Source: Pseudomonas sp. BGI-2 (lineage in GTDB: Bacteria > Pseudomonadota > Gammaproteobacteria > Pseudomonadales > Pseudomonadaceae). Taken from it: a stretch of 64,000 bases of DNA. Position numbers and translations under genes: made by a program. The first letter of the stretch is position 1. Every line of letters begins with the position of its first letter. Below are positions 25,514-34,762 of this stretch, piece by piece. The DNA lies in contig NZ_SISB01000025.1 in the NCBI RefSeq assembly GCF_004310295.1, positions 1-64,000 on the forward strand. The letters run 5' to 3'. The notes beneath the pieces were generated by a model. It did not search any database and had not been told where the DNA came from. It saw nothing but the letters and a program-made list of their open reading frames with translations.

Positions 25514-26194
25514 GTGAGAATGATCTCTCGGATGTTGGTATCGGCGGCAGCGATTGCCCTCTTGGGCGCGATGGCCGGGTGTGCCACTGAAAGCTCGCGC
25601 GCCTTGCCGATCGCAAAAGTCGAAAGCGCCAGCGTGGTTTATAACGGTGTTCGTGTACCCATGGCGGTCGGCAAGTTCGACAACCGTTCGAGCTACATGC
25701 GCGGGATCTTCTCCGACGGCGTGGATCGCCTCGGCGGTCAGGCCAAGACCATCCTGATCACTCACCTGCAGCAGACCAACCGCTTCAGCGTGCTGGACCG
25801 CGACAACATGGGCGAGATCCAGCAAGAAGCCGCGATCAAGGGCCAGTCCCAGCGCCTCAAGGGTGCTGATTTTGTGGTGACCGGTGACGTCACCGAGTTC
25901 GGCCGCAAAGAGACCGGCGATCATCAGCTGTTCGGCATTCTCGGTCGCGGCAAGACCCAGGTGGCCTACGCCAAGGTCAACCTGAACATCGTCAACATCA
26001 GCACGTCCGAAGTGGTTTATTCGACTCAGGGTGCGGGCGAGTACGCCTTGTCCAACCGTGAAGTCATCGGCTTCGGCGGCACCGCTGCCTACGATTCGAC
26101 CCTCAACGGCAAGGTGCTCGACTTGGCCATGCGCGAGGCGATCAATCGCCTGGTGGACGGGATGAACGCCGGGGCATGGAAACCGGGTAACTGA
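25514..26194 (+). CDS. CsgG/HfaB-family lipoprotein
   Basis: A 226-residue protein starting with GTG, preceded by AGAAGGA. Lipoprotein signal with lipobox 'MAGCATESS'. The mature part has the CsgG fold markers 'MAVGKFDNRSSYM', 'TNRFSVLDRDNMGEIQQEAA' and 'GADFVVTGDVTEFG'. CsgG forms secretion pores in the outer membrane for curli, but this relative is shorter than CsgG and has no curli genes nearby. It leads a three-lipoprotein operon. The role is probably cell-surface assembly or envelope stress, by inference. Confidence 0.85.
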   Translation: MRMISRMLVSAAAIALLGAMAGCATESSRALPIAKVESASVVYNGVRVPMAVGKFDNRSSYMRGIFSDGVDRLGGQAKTILITHLQQTNRFSVLDRDNMGEIQQEAAIKGQSQRLKGADFVVTGDVTEFGRKETGDHQLFGILGRGKTQVAYAKVNLNIVNISTSEVVYSTQGAGEYALSNREVIGFGGTAAYDSTLNGKVLDLAMREAINRLVDGMNAGAWKPGN

Positions 26195-26224
26195 TCAAGG
26201 TTGATGACAAGGAGCGGTACAAGC

Positions 26225-26596
26225 ATGTTCAAGACTTATGTGTCGTGGGCGCTGATGGCGTCGACATTGCTGGTCAGCGGTCTGTTGGCCGGTTGCGCCG
26301 GCCCGAAAACCCTTTACCAGTGGGAAAGCTACCAGCCTGAGGTCTACGAGTACTTCAAGGGTGAAGAACCCAAGGAAGCTCAGGCCGAAGCGTTGGAACG
26401 CGACCTGCAGAAGATCAAGTCCACCGGCAAGACACCGCCGCCTGGCTACCACGCTCACCTGGGTCTGTTGTATCTGAGCATGGGCAAGGACGATCAGATG
26501 GTGCAGCAGTTCAGGACCGAGAAAACCCTGTTTCCCGAGTCGACGCCGTACATGGATTTTCTGCTTAAAAACGCCAAGACCGGAGACACCCAATGA
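26225..26596 (+). CDS. DUF4810-family lipoprotein
   Basis: A 123-residue lipoprotein: signal 'MFKTYVSWALMASTLLVSGL' and lipobox 'LAGCAGPKT', then 'LYQWESYQPEVYEYFKGEEP' and a TPR-like helix pair 'GYHAHLGLLYLSMGKDDQMV'. This matches DUF4810 proteins that regularly accompany CsgG-like and DUF799 lipoproteins. The stop overlaps the next start (ATGA). Confidence 0.85.
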   Translation: MFKTYVSWALMASTLLVSGLLAGCAGPKTLYQWESYQPEVYEYFKGEEPKEAQAEALERDLQKIKSTGKTPPPGYHAHLGLLYLSMGKDDQMVQQFRTEKTLFPESTPYMDFLLKNAKTGDTQ

Positions 26597-27252
26597 TCGC
26601 GCGCTCATTGAAACTGATGGCCGGGCTGCTGGCGCTGGCCGTGCTCGGTGGCTGCGTCAGCCCCAAGACCGTGGACTATTCGGCGTACAAGCAAGCCCGT
26701 CCGAAAACCATTCTGGTGCTGCCGCCGCTGAATAACTCGCCGGACGTCAAGGCGTCCTACAGCATGTTGTCACAGGTCACGTACCCGCTGGCGGAAGCCG
26801 GTTACTACGTGCTGCCGATCACCCTGGTCGATGAGACATTCCGCCAGAACGGCCTGACCACACCGGCGGACATTCACCAGGCACCGGCCAACAAGCTGCA
26901 GGAAATCTTCGGTGCCGATGCGGCGCTGTACATCACCGTGACGGACTACGGCACTCGCTACATGATCATCAGCAGTGAAACCGTGGTGACTGCCACCGCG
27001 AAACTGGTGGACCTCAAGAGCGGCACCACCCTGTGGACCGGCTCGGCCCGGGCTTCGAGCGAAGAGGGCGGCAACAACGGTGGCGGTGGTTTGGTGGGTA
27101 TGCTGATTACGGCAGCGGTCAAGCAAGTGATCAACAGCTCCACCGACGCCGGCCACCCGATTGCCGGCGTGACCAGTGCGCGACTGCTGTCGGCTGGGCA
27201 ACCCGCGGGCCTGCTGTACGGACCGCGTTCGCCGAAATACGGTACTGACTGA
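26593..27252 (+). CDS. DUF799 (GNA1162-type) lipoprotein
   Basis: A 219-residue lipoprotein: 'LLALAVLGGCVSPKTVDYSA' leader with lipobox LGGC, then 'RPKTILVLPPLNNSPDVKAS', and a glycine-rich 'EEGGNNGGGGLVGMLITAAV' loop. GNA1162 of Neisseria is the reference member, a structural homologue of TolB-N/CsgG-type envelope proteins. Third gene of the operon; a family C repeat follows. Confidence 0.85.
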   Translation: MIARSLKLMAGLLALAVLGGCVSPKTVDYSAYKQARPKTILVLPPLNNSPDVKASYSMLSQVTYPLAEAGYYVLPITLVDETFRQNGLTTPADIHQAPANKLQEIFGADAALYITVTDYGTRYMIISSETVVTATAKLVDLKSGTTLWTGSARASSEEGGNNGGGGLVGMLITAAVKQVINSSTDAGHPIAGVTSARLLSAGQPAGLLYGPRSPKYGTD

Positions 27253-27261
27253 ACCCAGTGA

Positions 27262-27368
27262 GATCGTTCCCACGCTCCGCGTGGGAATGCATCCCCGGAC
27301 GCTCCGCGTCCGCTGTTGGGACGCAGAGCGTCCCTTGCTGCATTCCCACGCAGAGCGTGGGAACGATC
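27262..27368. repeat. Composite hairpin repeat, family C copy 2
   Basis: A 107-bp unit: outer arms GATCGTTCCCACGCT.../...GCGTGGGAACGATC, plus nested hairpins 'gacgctccgcgtc' and 'gggacgcagagcgtccc'. The same architecture recurs at 38036 and 40845. Confidence 0.9.
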
Positions 27369-27381
27369 AGCCAGGGAAGGA

Positions 27382-28044
27382 TCATTTGACCTCAGGCCAA
27401 AACCGCTCTCCACCCCCAGGCGCATCCGTCCACGCCTGCAACGACCGCGTCGGCAAATCAAAATAATCCCGGGTTCGCGCATAGCCATGCCCACCCATGC
27501 GCCCAATGGCATCCAGCCCCAGCTGATCGATGTACAAGGTTTTCGGGTCGATCAATTCGTCCCGCACGTGCGCCATCAACACTTCCCCAAAGATAATCTC
27601 CCGCGACTGCCCGATGGACAGCGCCATCATCCGCCGACATTCCAACGCCACCGGCGCCTCGCCGATACGCGGGCATTTGACCGTGGTGCCGGCAATTGCA
27701 GTAAGTCCCGCCGCCGTCAACTCATCGAACCCGGGAGCGAAGGGCACCGCACACACATTCATCGCCTCCACCAGCGCATCGCTGACGATGTTGACGGTGA
27801 ATTCCTGATTGAGCTGGATGTTGCGAGTCGTGTCCTTGGGGCTTTGATCTCCGTAGTTCTCCACGCCCAGCGCGAGGATCGGCGGGTCGGCGGACAGCGC
27901 GTTGAAGAAGCTGAACGGCGCGGCATTGATCCGGCCCTCGCCATCAATCGTAGTGACGAGCGCAATCGGTCGAGGCACGACGCTGCCGATCAGAATCTTG
28001 TATTTATCCCGGGCACTCAATGTGCTGAAGTCGAAGCTTTGCAT
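27382..28044 (-). CDS. Flavin reductase-like FMN-binding protein
   Basis: A 220-residue split-barrel flavoprotein: 'ILIGSVVPRPIALVTTIDGE', 'NAAPFSFFNALSADPPIL' and 'EFTVNIVSD' are typical of the flavin_reductase-like family. It may supply reduced flavin or act as a small oxidoreductase. It is the last gene of the amidohydrolase/ABC unit, 12 bases after the upstream amidohydrolase stop, which suggests a part in degrading the imported compound. Confidence 0.85.
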   Translation of the reverse strand: MQSFDFSTLSARDKYKILIGSVVPRPIALVTTIDGEGRINAAPFSFFNALSADPPILALGVENYGDQSPKDTTRNIQLNQEFTVNIVSDALVEAMNVCAVPFAPGFDELTAAGLTAIAGTTVKCPRIGEAPVALECRRMMALSIGQSREIIFGEVLMAHVRDELIDPKTLYIDQLGLDAIGRMGGHGYARTRDYFDLPTRSLQAWTDAPGGGERFWPEVK

Positions 28045-28056
28045 AGGCAGACATCT

Positions 28057-29544
28057 CTAAAGAAGGGGATCGATTGCGCTCAGCGGCGCGTGTGCGCTGT
28101 AGTCGTCGGCGAACGGAATGGCCGGTTTGAACAGGGTTTTCCAGTCCGGTTGACCAAAGGCCCGGTCGCTGTGGCTGCGCATCAGTTTTTCGAATTGTTG
28201 TTGGGCCTGGCGTTGCAGGGCGGGGTAATCGATGCCTTGAACCTGACCGTCCTGCATGACGCAGCGGCCGTTGATGTAACTGGCGATGCAGTCGTCACCG
28301 CGACCGGCCAGCACCAGGTTTTTCAGCGGATCGAACAACGGTCCCAGGTGCAAGCCGCGAAGGCTGAACACCGTGATGTCAGCCTTGGCCCCGGTTGCCA
28401 GGCGGCCAAGATCGTCGCGGCCCAAGGCGTTGGCGCCGCCGAGCGTGGCGGCGTTGTACATATCCAGCGTGCTGGTCAGAGCGCTGCCGTCTTCCTTCAA
28501 ACGTGCGATGTTCAAGCCTTGGCGCATGTTCTCCAGCAAGTCCGCCGGCCAGGTGTCGGTGCCCAACGCGAAGTTGATGCCCTTGGCCCGATAACGACCA
28601 AAGGAATTCAGCGCCTCACCGTCGCGGGCAAACACCACCGGGCAATGCACCAGACTGGCGCCGCCATCCACCAGACGTTGCAGATCGTCATCGCCTGAGG
28701 TGTAGAGGCCGTGGGGGAGCAGGCTGCGCGGGGTCAGCAGGTCCAGTTGCTGCAACCAGCGCAGCGGCGACACACCGCGCAGTTGCTCGACGATCGCCAC
28801 TTCACCCAGCCCTTGGCAGCAATGCAGACGCATCGGCGCGTTCAGTTCGCGACTCAGCGCGGCGGTGCGTTGCAGCAGTGCCGGGGTGCACGTCTGGATG
28901 CGATCCGGCAACAACGCGCCACGAATCAAACCCTTGTGCGTACCCTCGAAATCATGGAAAAACCGCACAGCCGCATCCAGCCCGGCCATTCCCCGCGCTT
29001 CATCCCAGTGATGCCCGAGGGTGCCATCGGCACGCCAATAACTCATGCCGCTCATGTAGCAGGGGCCGAGGTAAGTCCGCAGCCCCAACTCGGTAGCCAC
29101 ACCCGCCACGGCAGCAAATTCGTCGTAGGTCTCGGCCCACTCGCGGTAATACATCGAGGTGATCGGCATGGCGGTGGTGATGCCGTTGCGGATCAGTTGA
29201 GTGAAGGCGTAGCGGTATTTGAAGACTTCTTCGTCGGGGTTGAAGCTCTCGCGCGGACCCGCCGCCAGAGAGTCCTCGGACCACATCCGACCCATGTCGC
29301 GTTCATCGCCGTTGTCCAGCGTCAGCACCGTGGAGTCCAGGTCCCCGAGTGCATCCAGGTCGATGAAACCCGGGCCGATCAGCGCGTTGCCATAGTCGAC
29401 CCACTGATCCACCGGCCCCGCATAATCACGCCCGACAAACACAATGCGCGAGCCTTCGAACACCACTTCACCGTCGCGCCACAGCACGTGCTGCGTGCCG
29501 TCGAAGCCGACCACGCAACTGGCTTTCAGGCCGATGCGTTTCAC
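28057..29544 (-). CDS. Amidohydrolase-superfamily protein (chlorohydrolase/deaminase-like) lacking the usual HxH
   Basis: A 495-residue TIM-barrel amidohydrolase. The expected first metal motif after strand 1 (HxH) reads 'GFIDLDALGDLD', so aspartates replace both histidines. Later ligands look kept: 'LHCCQG', 'LLPHGLY' and 'LGTDTWP'. From memory this D-x-D form recurs in a pseudomonad subfamily, so the enzyme may use another metal arrangement rather than being dead. Substrate likely a cyclic amidine or amide. Its start overlaps the stop of the upstream deaminase-like gene by four bases. Confidence 0.8.
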   Translation of the reverse strand: MKRIGLKASCVVGFDGTQHVLWRDGEVVFEGSRIVFVGRDYAGPVDQWVDYGNALIGPGFIDLDALGDLDSTVLTLDNGDERDMGRMWSEDSLAAGPRESFNPDEEVFKYRYAFTQLIRNGITTAMPITSMYYREWAETYDEFAAVAGVATELGLRTYLGPCYMSGMSYWRADGTLGHHWDEARGMAGLDAAVRFFHDFEGTHKGLIRGALLPDRIQTCTPALLQRTAALSRELNAPMRLHCCQGLGEVAIVEQLRGVSPLRWLQQLDLLTPRSLLPHGLYTSGDDDLQRLVDGGASLVHCPVVFARDGEALNSFGRYRAKGINFALGTDTWPADLLENMRQGLNIARLKEDGSALTSTLDMYNAATLGGANALGRDDLGRLATGAKADITVFSLRGLHLGPLFDPLKNLVLAGRGDDCIASYINGRCVMQDGQVQGIDYPALQRQAQQQFEKLMRSHSDRAFGQPDWKTLFKPAIPFADDYSAHAPLSAIDPLL

Positions 29545-30737
29545 AAGCGGCTGTCCAGTAGACGGCCGCCCGTAGCGATCAACTCACCACCGCGATAAAC
29601 CTCGCGCACGGGTCGTGAGACCACAGCTTCACCCAGCGTCTGCACCGGCATTAGCAGGAAGTCCGCAGGCTGGCCGATGTCCAGGCCATAACCTTCACAG
29701 CCCAGCGCCCGAGCACCATTCACCGTGGCCGCTTCGAACGCTGCCGCCAGTTCATCGTCCTTGTTCAAATCAAAGCGGAACGCCAACAGCATCGCCCGTT
29801 CCAGCATGTCGCCGTTGCCCATCGGAGACCAGGCATCGCGAATGCCGTCCGAACCCAGGCACACATTTACCCCTGCCTCGCGCAACGCGAGGAACGGCGG
29901 CACCGCGCAATCGGCGGGCGCCGAGCTCATCAGCGAAATCCTCAATGCCGCCAAGCGTTCGGCCACCGGTTTCACTTGATTCCACGGCAACATCCCCAGG
30001 CAGTACGCGTGACTGATCATCACCCGACCCTGCCGCCCGAAGCGCTCTGTGTAGTCAGCGATCAACGCGACTTGCCACAGGCCCAGTTCACCTTTGTCGT
30101 GCAGGTGAATGTCGACGCCGCGGTCGAATTCGCTGGCCAGCTTAAAGACGAAATCGAGTTGCGCGACCGGGTCGTTGTCGATGCCGCACGGGTCGAGGCC
30201 GCCGACGTTTTCCACGCCCAGCGCCATGGCTTCACGCATCAGTTCGGCGGTACCAGGACGGCTGATCAGGCCGGTTTGCGGAAACACCACCAGTTGCAGG
30301 TCGATCAGGTCACGGTAGGTGTCGCGCAGTTGTTGCATGGCCTCGACATGGCGCAGGCCGAATTCCGGGTCGATGTCGACGTGGCAACGCATCGTCAGCG
30401 AGCCACGGGCGATGCAGTTTTCCAGCAGCGCGCCAGCCCGTTGGGCGATGGGCGCGTCGACTTCACGCAGCACGCGGCGCTCGTTGGCGATGTAATCCTT
30501 GAGCGTCGGCCCGGCGCTGTTCGCACGCCAGGGTTGGCCCCAGAGGGTTTTGTCGAGGTGGACATGGCTTTCGACCAGGGCAGCGGTGAGGAGCTGGTTT
30601 TGGCCGTCGATGTCGGTGGCGGTCAGCGGGGTGCTGGAGGCCGGACGTCGATCCTTGAACAGGCCGTTTTCCAGCAATAGGTCTTCGGCGGGAGAACCGT
30701 AGGGCCGCACATTGCGTAGCCAGCGGGGGTGGGTCAT
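29541..30737 (-). CDS. Cytosine deaminase-like amidohydrolase
   Basis: A 398-residue amidohydrolase with intact metal motifs: 'ESHVHLDKTL' (HxH), 'DIHLHDKGELG' (His), 'MISHAYCLG' (His) and 'LGSDGIRD' (Asp). This follows the CodA/cytosine deaminase pattern, which hydrolyses exocyclic or ring C-N bonds of heterocycles. The ATG at 30737 is chosen; an upstream in-frame start would extend through a REP repeat. It is in the same direction as the ABC importer genes. Confidence 0.85.
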   Translation of the reverse strand: MTHPRWLRNVRPYGSPAEDLLLENGLFKDRRPASSTPLTATDIDGQNQLLTAALVESHVHLDKTLWGQPWRANSAGPTLKDYIANERRVLREVDAPIAQRAGALLENCIARGSLTMRCHVDIDPEFGLRHVEAMQQLRDTYRDLIDLQLVVFPQTGLISRPGTAELMREAMALGVENVGGLDPCGIDNDPVAQLDFVFKLASEFDRGVDIHLHDKGELGLWQVALIADYTERFGRQGRVMISHAYCLGMLPWNQVKPVAERLAALRISLMSSAPADCAVPPFLALREAGVNVCLGSDGIRDAWSPMGNGDMLERAMLLAFRFDLNKDDELAAAFEAATVNGARALGCEGYGLDIGQPADFLLMPVQTLGEAVVSRPVREVYRGGELIATGGRLLDSRL

Positions 30738-30773
30738 TGCATACCTCTGATTTTGTGTTGTCAGGGCGGGCCT

Positions 30774-30841
30774 CTTCGCGGGCAAGCCTCGCTCCTACAA
30801 GAGCAGCGCCAAACCTGTAGGAGCGAGGCTTGCCCGCGAAG
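30774..30841. repeat. REP hairpin, family B copy 3
   Basis: A 26-bp perfect inverted repeat (CTTCGCGGGCAAGCC... / ...GGCTTGCCCGCGAAG) in the gap between the binding-protein gene and the deaminase-like gene. It may tune relative expression inside the operon. Confidence 0.9.
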
Positions 30842-30868
30842 GCCGCGACTCGGTCTCAAGTCAGCCAA

Positions 30869-31921
30869 TCAGCCCTTAAGCTTCGACCAAACCCGATCCT
30901 GCAACTCCCGCGCCTTGTTGCTGCACTCTTTCTCCGGCCGCAGGCGCGAGGCGAATTCGTCGGGCATGTTGATGGCGTCCATGACTTTCCACTTGGCGTC
31001 GAGCAGCTTGTCGCTCTGGATGCCGTTGGCGTAGGCAATCGCGTTGGACACGGCGGCGGCGTTTTCCGGTTTCATCATCCAGTCGATGAAGATCTTCGCG
31101 TTGCCGGGGTGCGGCGCGCTTTTCGGCACGGCGAAGTTGTCCTGGAACATCGCCAGGCCTTCACGCGGATAGACGTACTTGATGGTGCTCTTCTGCAACG
31201 TGGCGCGTGCGGTCGAGCCGTTCCAGTTCTGCATCATGATCACCTCGCCGGAGGCCATGCGGTCGACGGTGTTGTCCGAGCTGTACATCTTCAGGAACGG
31301 CTTCTGTTTTTGCAGCAGCTCCAGAATTCGCTTGGCGTCCTGCGGGTTTTCGCTACATTCATCGACGTTCAGGTAGTGGCTGGCGGCGTTGATCACGCTG
31401 CTGGAGGTGTCGAGGGCGGCGAGTTGACCTTGCAGTTCCTTGCGCGGCTCGAAGAACTCTTTCCACGAGTCATCGAGTTTGCCGCCGGGCACGCGCGCGC
31501 TGTCATAGGAGAACCCGGTGGTGCCCCACAAGTACGGCGCGGAGAACTTGCGGCCTGGGTCGAAGCTCGGGTCGCGGAACGCCGGTTTGACGTATTGGAA
31601 GTTGGGCAGGGTGGCTGCGTCGATTTGCAGCAGCAAGTTCTGGTTGATCAAGGTGCGCATGATCGACTGCGACGGCACAATCACGTCATACGCCGCGCCG
31701 CCGGCCTGCAACTTGGCCAGCAGGGTTTCGTTGCTGTCGTAGCCGTCCATGGTGACCTTGATCCCGGTCTCCTTTTCGAACTTGGCCAGCAGGTCGACCG
31801 GGTAGTAGTCGGTCCAGTTGTAGAAGAACAATTGTTTGGGTTCGGCGGCCTGGACGCTGAGGGCGGTGAAGCAGCTCAGGGCCAGACCGGTGACGGCGAA
31901 ACACAGGTTTTTCATTTTCAT
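30869..31921 (-). CDS. Polyamine-type ABC substrate-binding protein (PotD/PotF family)
   Basis: A 350-residue periplasmic protein. Signal peptide 'KNLCFAVTGLALSCFTALSVQA', then 'QLFFYNWTDYYPVDLLAKFE', the family start of spermidine/putrescine binding proteins, and 'AAYDVIVPSQSIMRTL'. Polyamine-binding acidic and tryptophan residues are partly present, but specificity cannot be called. The neighbouring amidohydrolases suggest a nitrogen-rich heterocycle or amide. Fourth gene of the importer set. Confidence 0.88.
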   Translation of the reverse strand: MKMKNLCFAVTGLALSCFTALSVQAAEPKQLFFYNWTDYYPVDLLAKFEKETGIKVTMDGYDSNETLLAKLQAGGAAYDVIVPSQSIMRTLINQNLLLQIDAATLPNFQYVKPAFRDPSFDPGRKFSAPYLWGTTGFSYDSARVPGGKLDDSWKEFFEPRKELQGQLAALDTSSSVINAASHYLNVDECSENPQDAKRILELLQKQKPFLKMYSSDNTVDRMASGEVIMMQNWNGSTARATLQKSTIKYVYPREGLAMFQDNFAVPKSAPHPGNAKIFIDWMMKPENAAAVSNAIAYANGIQSDKLLDAKWKVMDAINMPDEFASRLRPEKECSNKARELQDRVWSKLKG

Positions 31922-31940
31922 GTTTTTGTGCGCTCCAGGA

Positions 31941-32729
31941 TTATTGGTTTTTGCCGCGCTGTCCCAGCCAGAAGGCCAGCACCACCAGCACGATGGAAAT
32001 CAACAGCATCAGGGTCGAGATCGCGTTGATCTCCGGTGTCACGCCGGCCTTGATCGCCGAGAAGATGTACACCGGCAAGGTGGTTGAACCCGGCCCGGCG
32101 ACAAAAAACGTCATGATGAAATCGTCGAGGCTGACCACGAACGCCAGCACCGAGCCGGACAGCACCGCCGGCCACAACAGCGGCAACGTCACCCGGCGAA
32201 ACACCTGCCACGGGTTGGCGTACAGATCGTTCGCCGCCTCCAGCAGGCTCTTGTCCAGATCGTTCAAGCGAGCGCGGATCGGCAGGTAGGCGAAGGGAAT
32301 GCAAAAGCCGATGTGCGCGACGATCACCGTCAGCAATCCGAGCTTGATCCCCAGCGCCATGAACAGCAGCAGGGTGGCCACGGCGGTGACGATCTCCGGC
32401 AGGATCAGCGGCAGGTTGATCCCTCCCTCGACGATCTTCTGTCCATAGAACGGCCGGTACGTCGCCAGCGCCGCGAGCAGCGCAATCGCCGTGGCGCAGA
32501 CCGTGGCGATGCTGGCGACGATGATCGAATTCAACGCCGCGGTCTGGATCGACGGGTTGGCCAGAATCCGTCCGTACCAGGCGAAGGAGAACTCGGTCCA
32601 CACTGTCGCCGAGCGGTTGGCGTTGAAGCTGTAGGCGATCAGGACAAAGATCGGCACGTACAGATAGGCCAGGATCAGCAGGCTGACTTCGCGGGTCAGT
32701 GGCAGTTTTTTCAGGTGCAGGGCGATCAT
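31941..32729 (-). CDS. ABC permease (PotC family)
   Basis: A 262-residue protein with about six membrane helices and the EAA coupling motif 'KSLLEAANDLYANPWQVFRR'. The start ATG at 32729 gives MIALHLKKLPLTREVSLLIL and overlaps the preceding permease stop by four bases. It pairs with the PotB-like permease in the inner membrane. Confidence 0.9.
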   Translation of the reverse strand: MIALHLKKLPLTREVSLLILAYLYVPIFVLIAYSFNANRSATVWTEFSFAWYGRILANPSIQTAALNSIIVASIATVCATAIALLAALATYRPFYGQKIVEGGINLPLILPEIVTAVATLLLFMALGIKLGLLTVIVAHIGFCIPFAYLPIRARLNDLDKSLLEAANDLYANPWQVFRRVTLPLLWPAVLSGSVLAFVVSLDDFIMTFFVAGPGSTTLPVYIFSAIKAGVTPEINAISTLMLLISIVLVVLAFWLGQRGKNQ

Positions 32730-33643
32730 GCGGTGGCTCCCCGACGTAGGGTTTTGGCGGCGCTGCGGCTGTAGAGCGCGTAGCCCACCAGCGACAGCAG
32801 CAGAATCCCCAGTAACAGGAACGACAGCGAACTGCCCAGCGGCCAGTTGCGCGCGGTGCCGAACTGTTGCTGGATCAGGTTGCCGATCATCAGCGTCTTG
32901 CCACCGCCGAGAATCGCCGGGGTAATGAAGGCGCCGAGGCTCGGCACAAACACCAGCAGCGCACCGGCAATCACTCCCGGCATCGACAGCGGCAGGATGA
33001 TCCGCTTCAGCGCGTGCCAGCGATTGGCACCCAGGTCGTAGGCGGCCTCCACCAGGCGCCAGTCGAGTTTCTCCAGGGTCGAGTAGATCGGCAAAATCAT
33101 GAACGGCAGGAAGCTGTAGACCAGCCCGACGCTGACCGCGAAGTCGTTGTAGAGCAGGGTGATGCCGCCAGCCTGGGGGAACATTGCGTTGAGGCTTTGC
33201 GCAACCCAGCCGTGCTCGCGCAGGATGATCAGCCACGCGTAGTTGCGGATCAGCAGGTTGGTCCAGAACGGAATGGTGATCAGCAAGACCATGAGGTTGC
33301 GCCGACGCGGGGTCAGGCTCGACATCCACAACGCCACCGGAAAGCCGAACAGGAAACACAACACGGTGGTGCCACCGGCCTGGAACACCGAGCGCAACAA
33401 CGCTTGGGCGTAGACCCAGTTCAGTTCCAGTTCACCGTCGAAACCTTCCTGGAAAAACAGTTGCACGTAGCTTTGCAATTGCCAGTCGGCCTGCCAGTCG
33501 ACGCCGCCATACACGTTGCGCGGCAACAGGCTGATGTAGCCCATGATGCCCAGCGGAATGGCAATCAGCGCCAGCAAAGTCAAAACCACCGGGCTGAGCA
33601 ATAGCGCACGGTTAAGGGCGGGAGAAGTGCTGCTGACGCTCAT
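32726..33643 (-). CDS. ABC permease (PotB family)
   Basis: A 305-residue permease with six membrane helices and the EAA motif 'WRLVEAAYDLGANRWHALKR'. It follows the ATPase gene by one base and overlaps the second permease, so translation is coupled. The order ATPase-permease-permease-binding protein is the standard polyamine transporter layout. Confidence 0.9.
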   Translation of the reverse strand: MSVSSTSPALNRALLLSPVVLTLLALIAIPLGIMGYISLLPRNVYGGVDWQADWQLQSYVQLFFQEGFDGELELNWVYAQALLRSVFQAGGTTVLCFLFGFPVALWMSSLTPRRRNLMVLLITIPFWTNLLIRNYAWLIILREHGWVAQSLNAMFPQAGGITLLYNDFAVSVGLVYSFLPFMILPIYSTLEKLDWRLVEAAYDLGANRWHALKRIILPLSMPGVIAGALLVFVPSLGAFITPAILGGGKTLMIGNLIQQQFGTARNWPLGSSLSFLLLGILLLSLVGYALYSRSAAKTLRRGATA

Positions 33644-33644
33644 C

Positions 33645-34730
33645 TCAAGCCTCCATCAACAGGCAGGCGTGGGGCGGCAGGTTGACCGCGACGCGATCAC
33701 CGACCACCCGGCCGCGGTTCAGGCCTTCGTTGTTCTCGCGCAGCATGACTTTGATGTCGTTGTTCAAGCGGCATTGGTAAAGGGTCGCGGTGCCGACATA
33801 CAACACCGCTTCAATCACGCCGCGCAGGTGATGCGGTTGCGTAGGGTCGACCAGTTGCGAACGCTCCGGACGGAAGGCCAATTGCACGGCCGCGCCGTCG
33901 AAGCCTTGGGCCGGGCAGGGGATTTCCACCGGCATGCCGTTGGGCACGAAGAGCTTTTCGTTCTGCTGACCGCGCTTGAGATGGCCGGGGAGAAAGTTGA
34001 TGTCGCCGATGAACTGGGCGACGAACTGATGCTGCGGGCGTTCGTAAATGTCATTGGGTGTGCCGATCTGCAGGATCTTGCCGGCGGACATCACGGCGAT
34101 GCGGTCGGACAGCGTCAGCGCTTCTTCCTGATCGTGTGTCACGAAAATGAAGGTGATCCCGGCTTCCTTCTGCACGCGCTTGAGTTCGACCTGCATTTCC
34201 TTGCGCAACTTAAGGTCCAGCGCCGACAGCGGTTCATCCAGCAACAGCACTTTGGGTTTCGGTGCCAGGGCCCGGGCCAGGGCCACGCGTTGCTGCTGAC
34301 CGCCGGACAATTCCGCCGGTTTGCGCTTGGCCAGGTGTTGCATTTGCACCAGCGCCAGCATCTCATGGACGCGCTGCGCAATTTGCTTGCTATCAAGACC
34401 CTGCATCTCGAGGCCGAAGGCGATATTCTGCGCGACACTCATGTGCGGAAACAGCGCGTAGCTCTGGAAGACGGTGTTAACCCGACGCTTGAACGGCGGC
34501 AAGTCATTGACCGGTTCGCCGGCGAGACGTATCTCGCCTTCGCTGACATGCTCGAAGCCGGCGATGGTGCGCAGGAGGGTGGTTTTGCCGCAGCCGGAAG
34601 GGCCGAGCAGGGTGAAGAATTCGTTATCGGCAATGTCGACTGAAACGTTGTCGAGGGCTGGAGCCAGCCCCGGATCGTCGGAATACCGCTTAAAGACGTT
34701 ACGCACTTCGATAGCTATTGGTTGACCCAT
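33645..34730 (-). CDS. ABC transporter ATP-binding protein (PotA family)
   Basis: A 361-residue ATPase: Walker A 'GPSGCGKTT', Q loop 'FQSYALFPHM', signature 'LSGGQQQRVALARAL', Walker B 'VLLLDEPLSALD', H loop 'FVTHDQEEAL', then a C-terminal TOBE domain. First gene of the importer operon, which is divergent from the GntR/FCD gene with 141 bases between. Confidence 0.93.
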   Translation of the reverse strand: MGQPIAIEVRNVFKRYSDDPGLAPALDNVSVDIADNEFFTLLGPSGCGKTTLLRTIAGFEHVSEGEIRLAGEPVNDLPPFKRRVNTVFQSYALFPHMSVAQNIAFGLEMQGLDSKQIAQRVHEMLALVQMQHLAKRKPAELSGGQQQRVALARALAPKPKVLLLDEPLSALDLKLRKEMQVELKRVQKEAGITFIFVTHDQEEALTLSDRIAVMSAGKILQIGTPNDIYERPQHQFVAQFIGDINFLPGHLKRGQQNEKLFVPNGMPVEIPCPAQGFDGAAVQLAFRPERSQLVDPTQPHHLRGVIEAVLYVGTATLYQCRLNNDIKVMLRENNEGLNRGRVVGDRVAVNLPPHACLLMEA

Positions 34731-34750
34731 ATTGGTGCAATCCTCTAATT

Positions 34751-34762
34751 ATTGTATGCAAT
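34751..34762. promoter_or_regulatory. Candidate GntR/FCD operator in the divergent promoter region
   Basis: ATTGTATGCAAT is a 12-bp palindrome with only the two central bases mismatched, and 'gatgcaatc' repeats one half a few bases on (34768-34776). It sits between the importer operon and its likely regulator. It resembles, but does not exactly match, the FadR-subfamily consensus. Confidence 0.4.
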
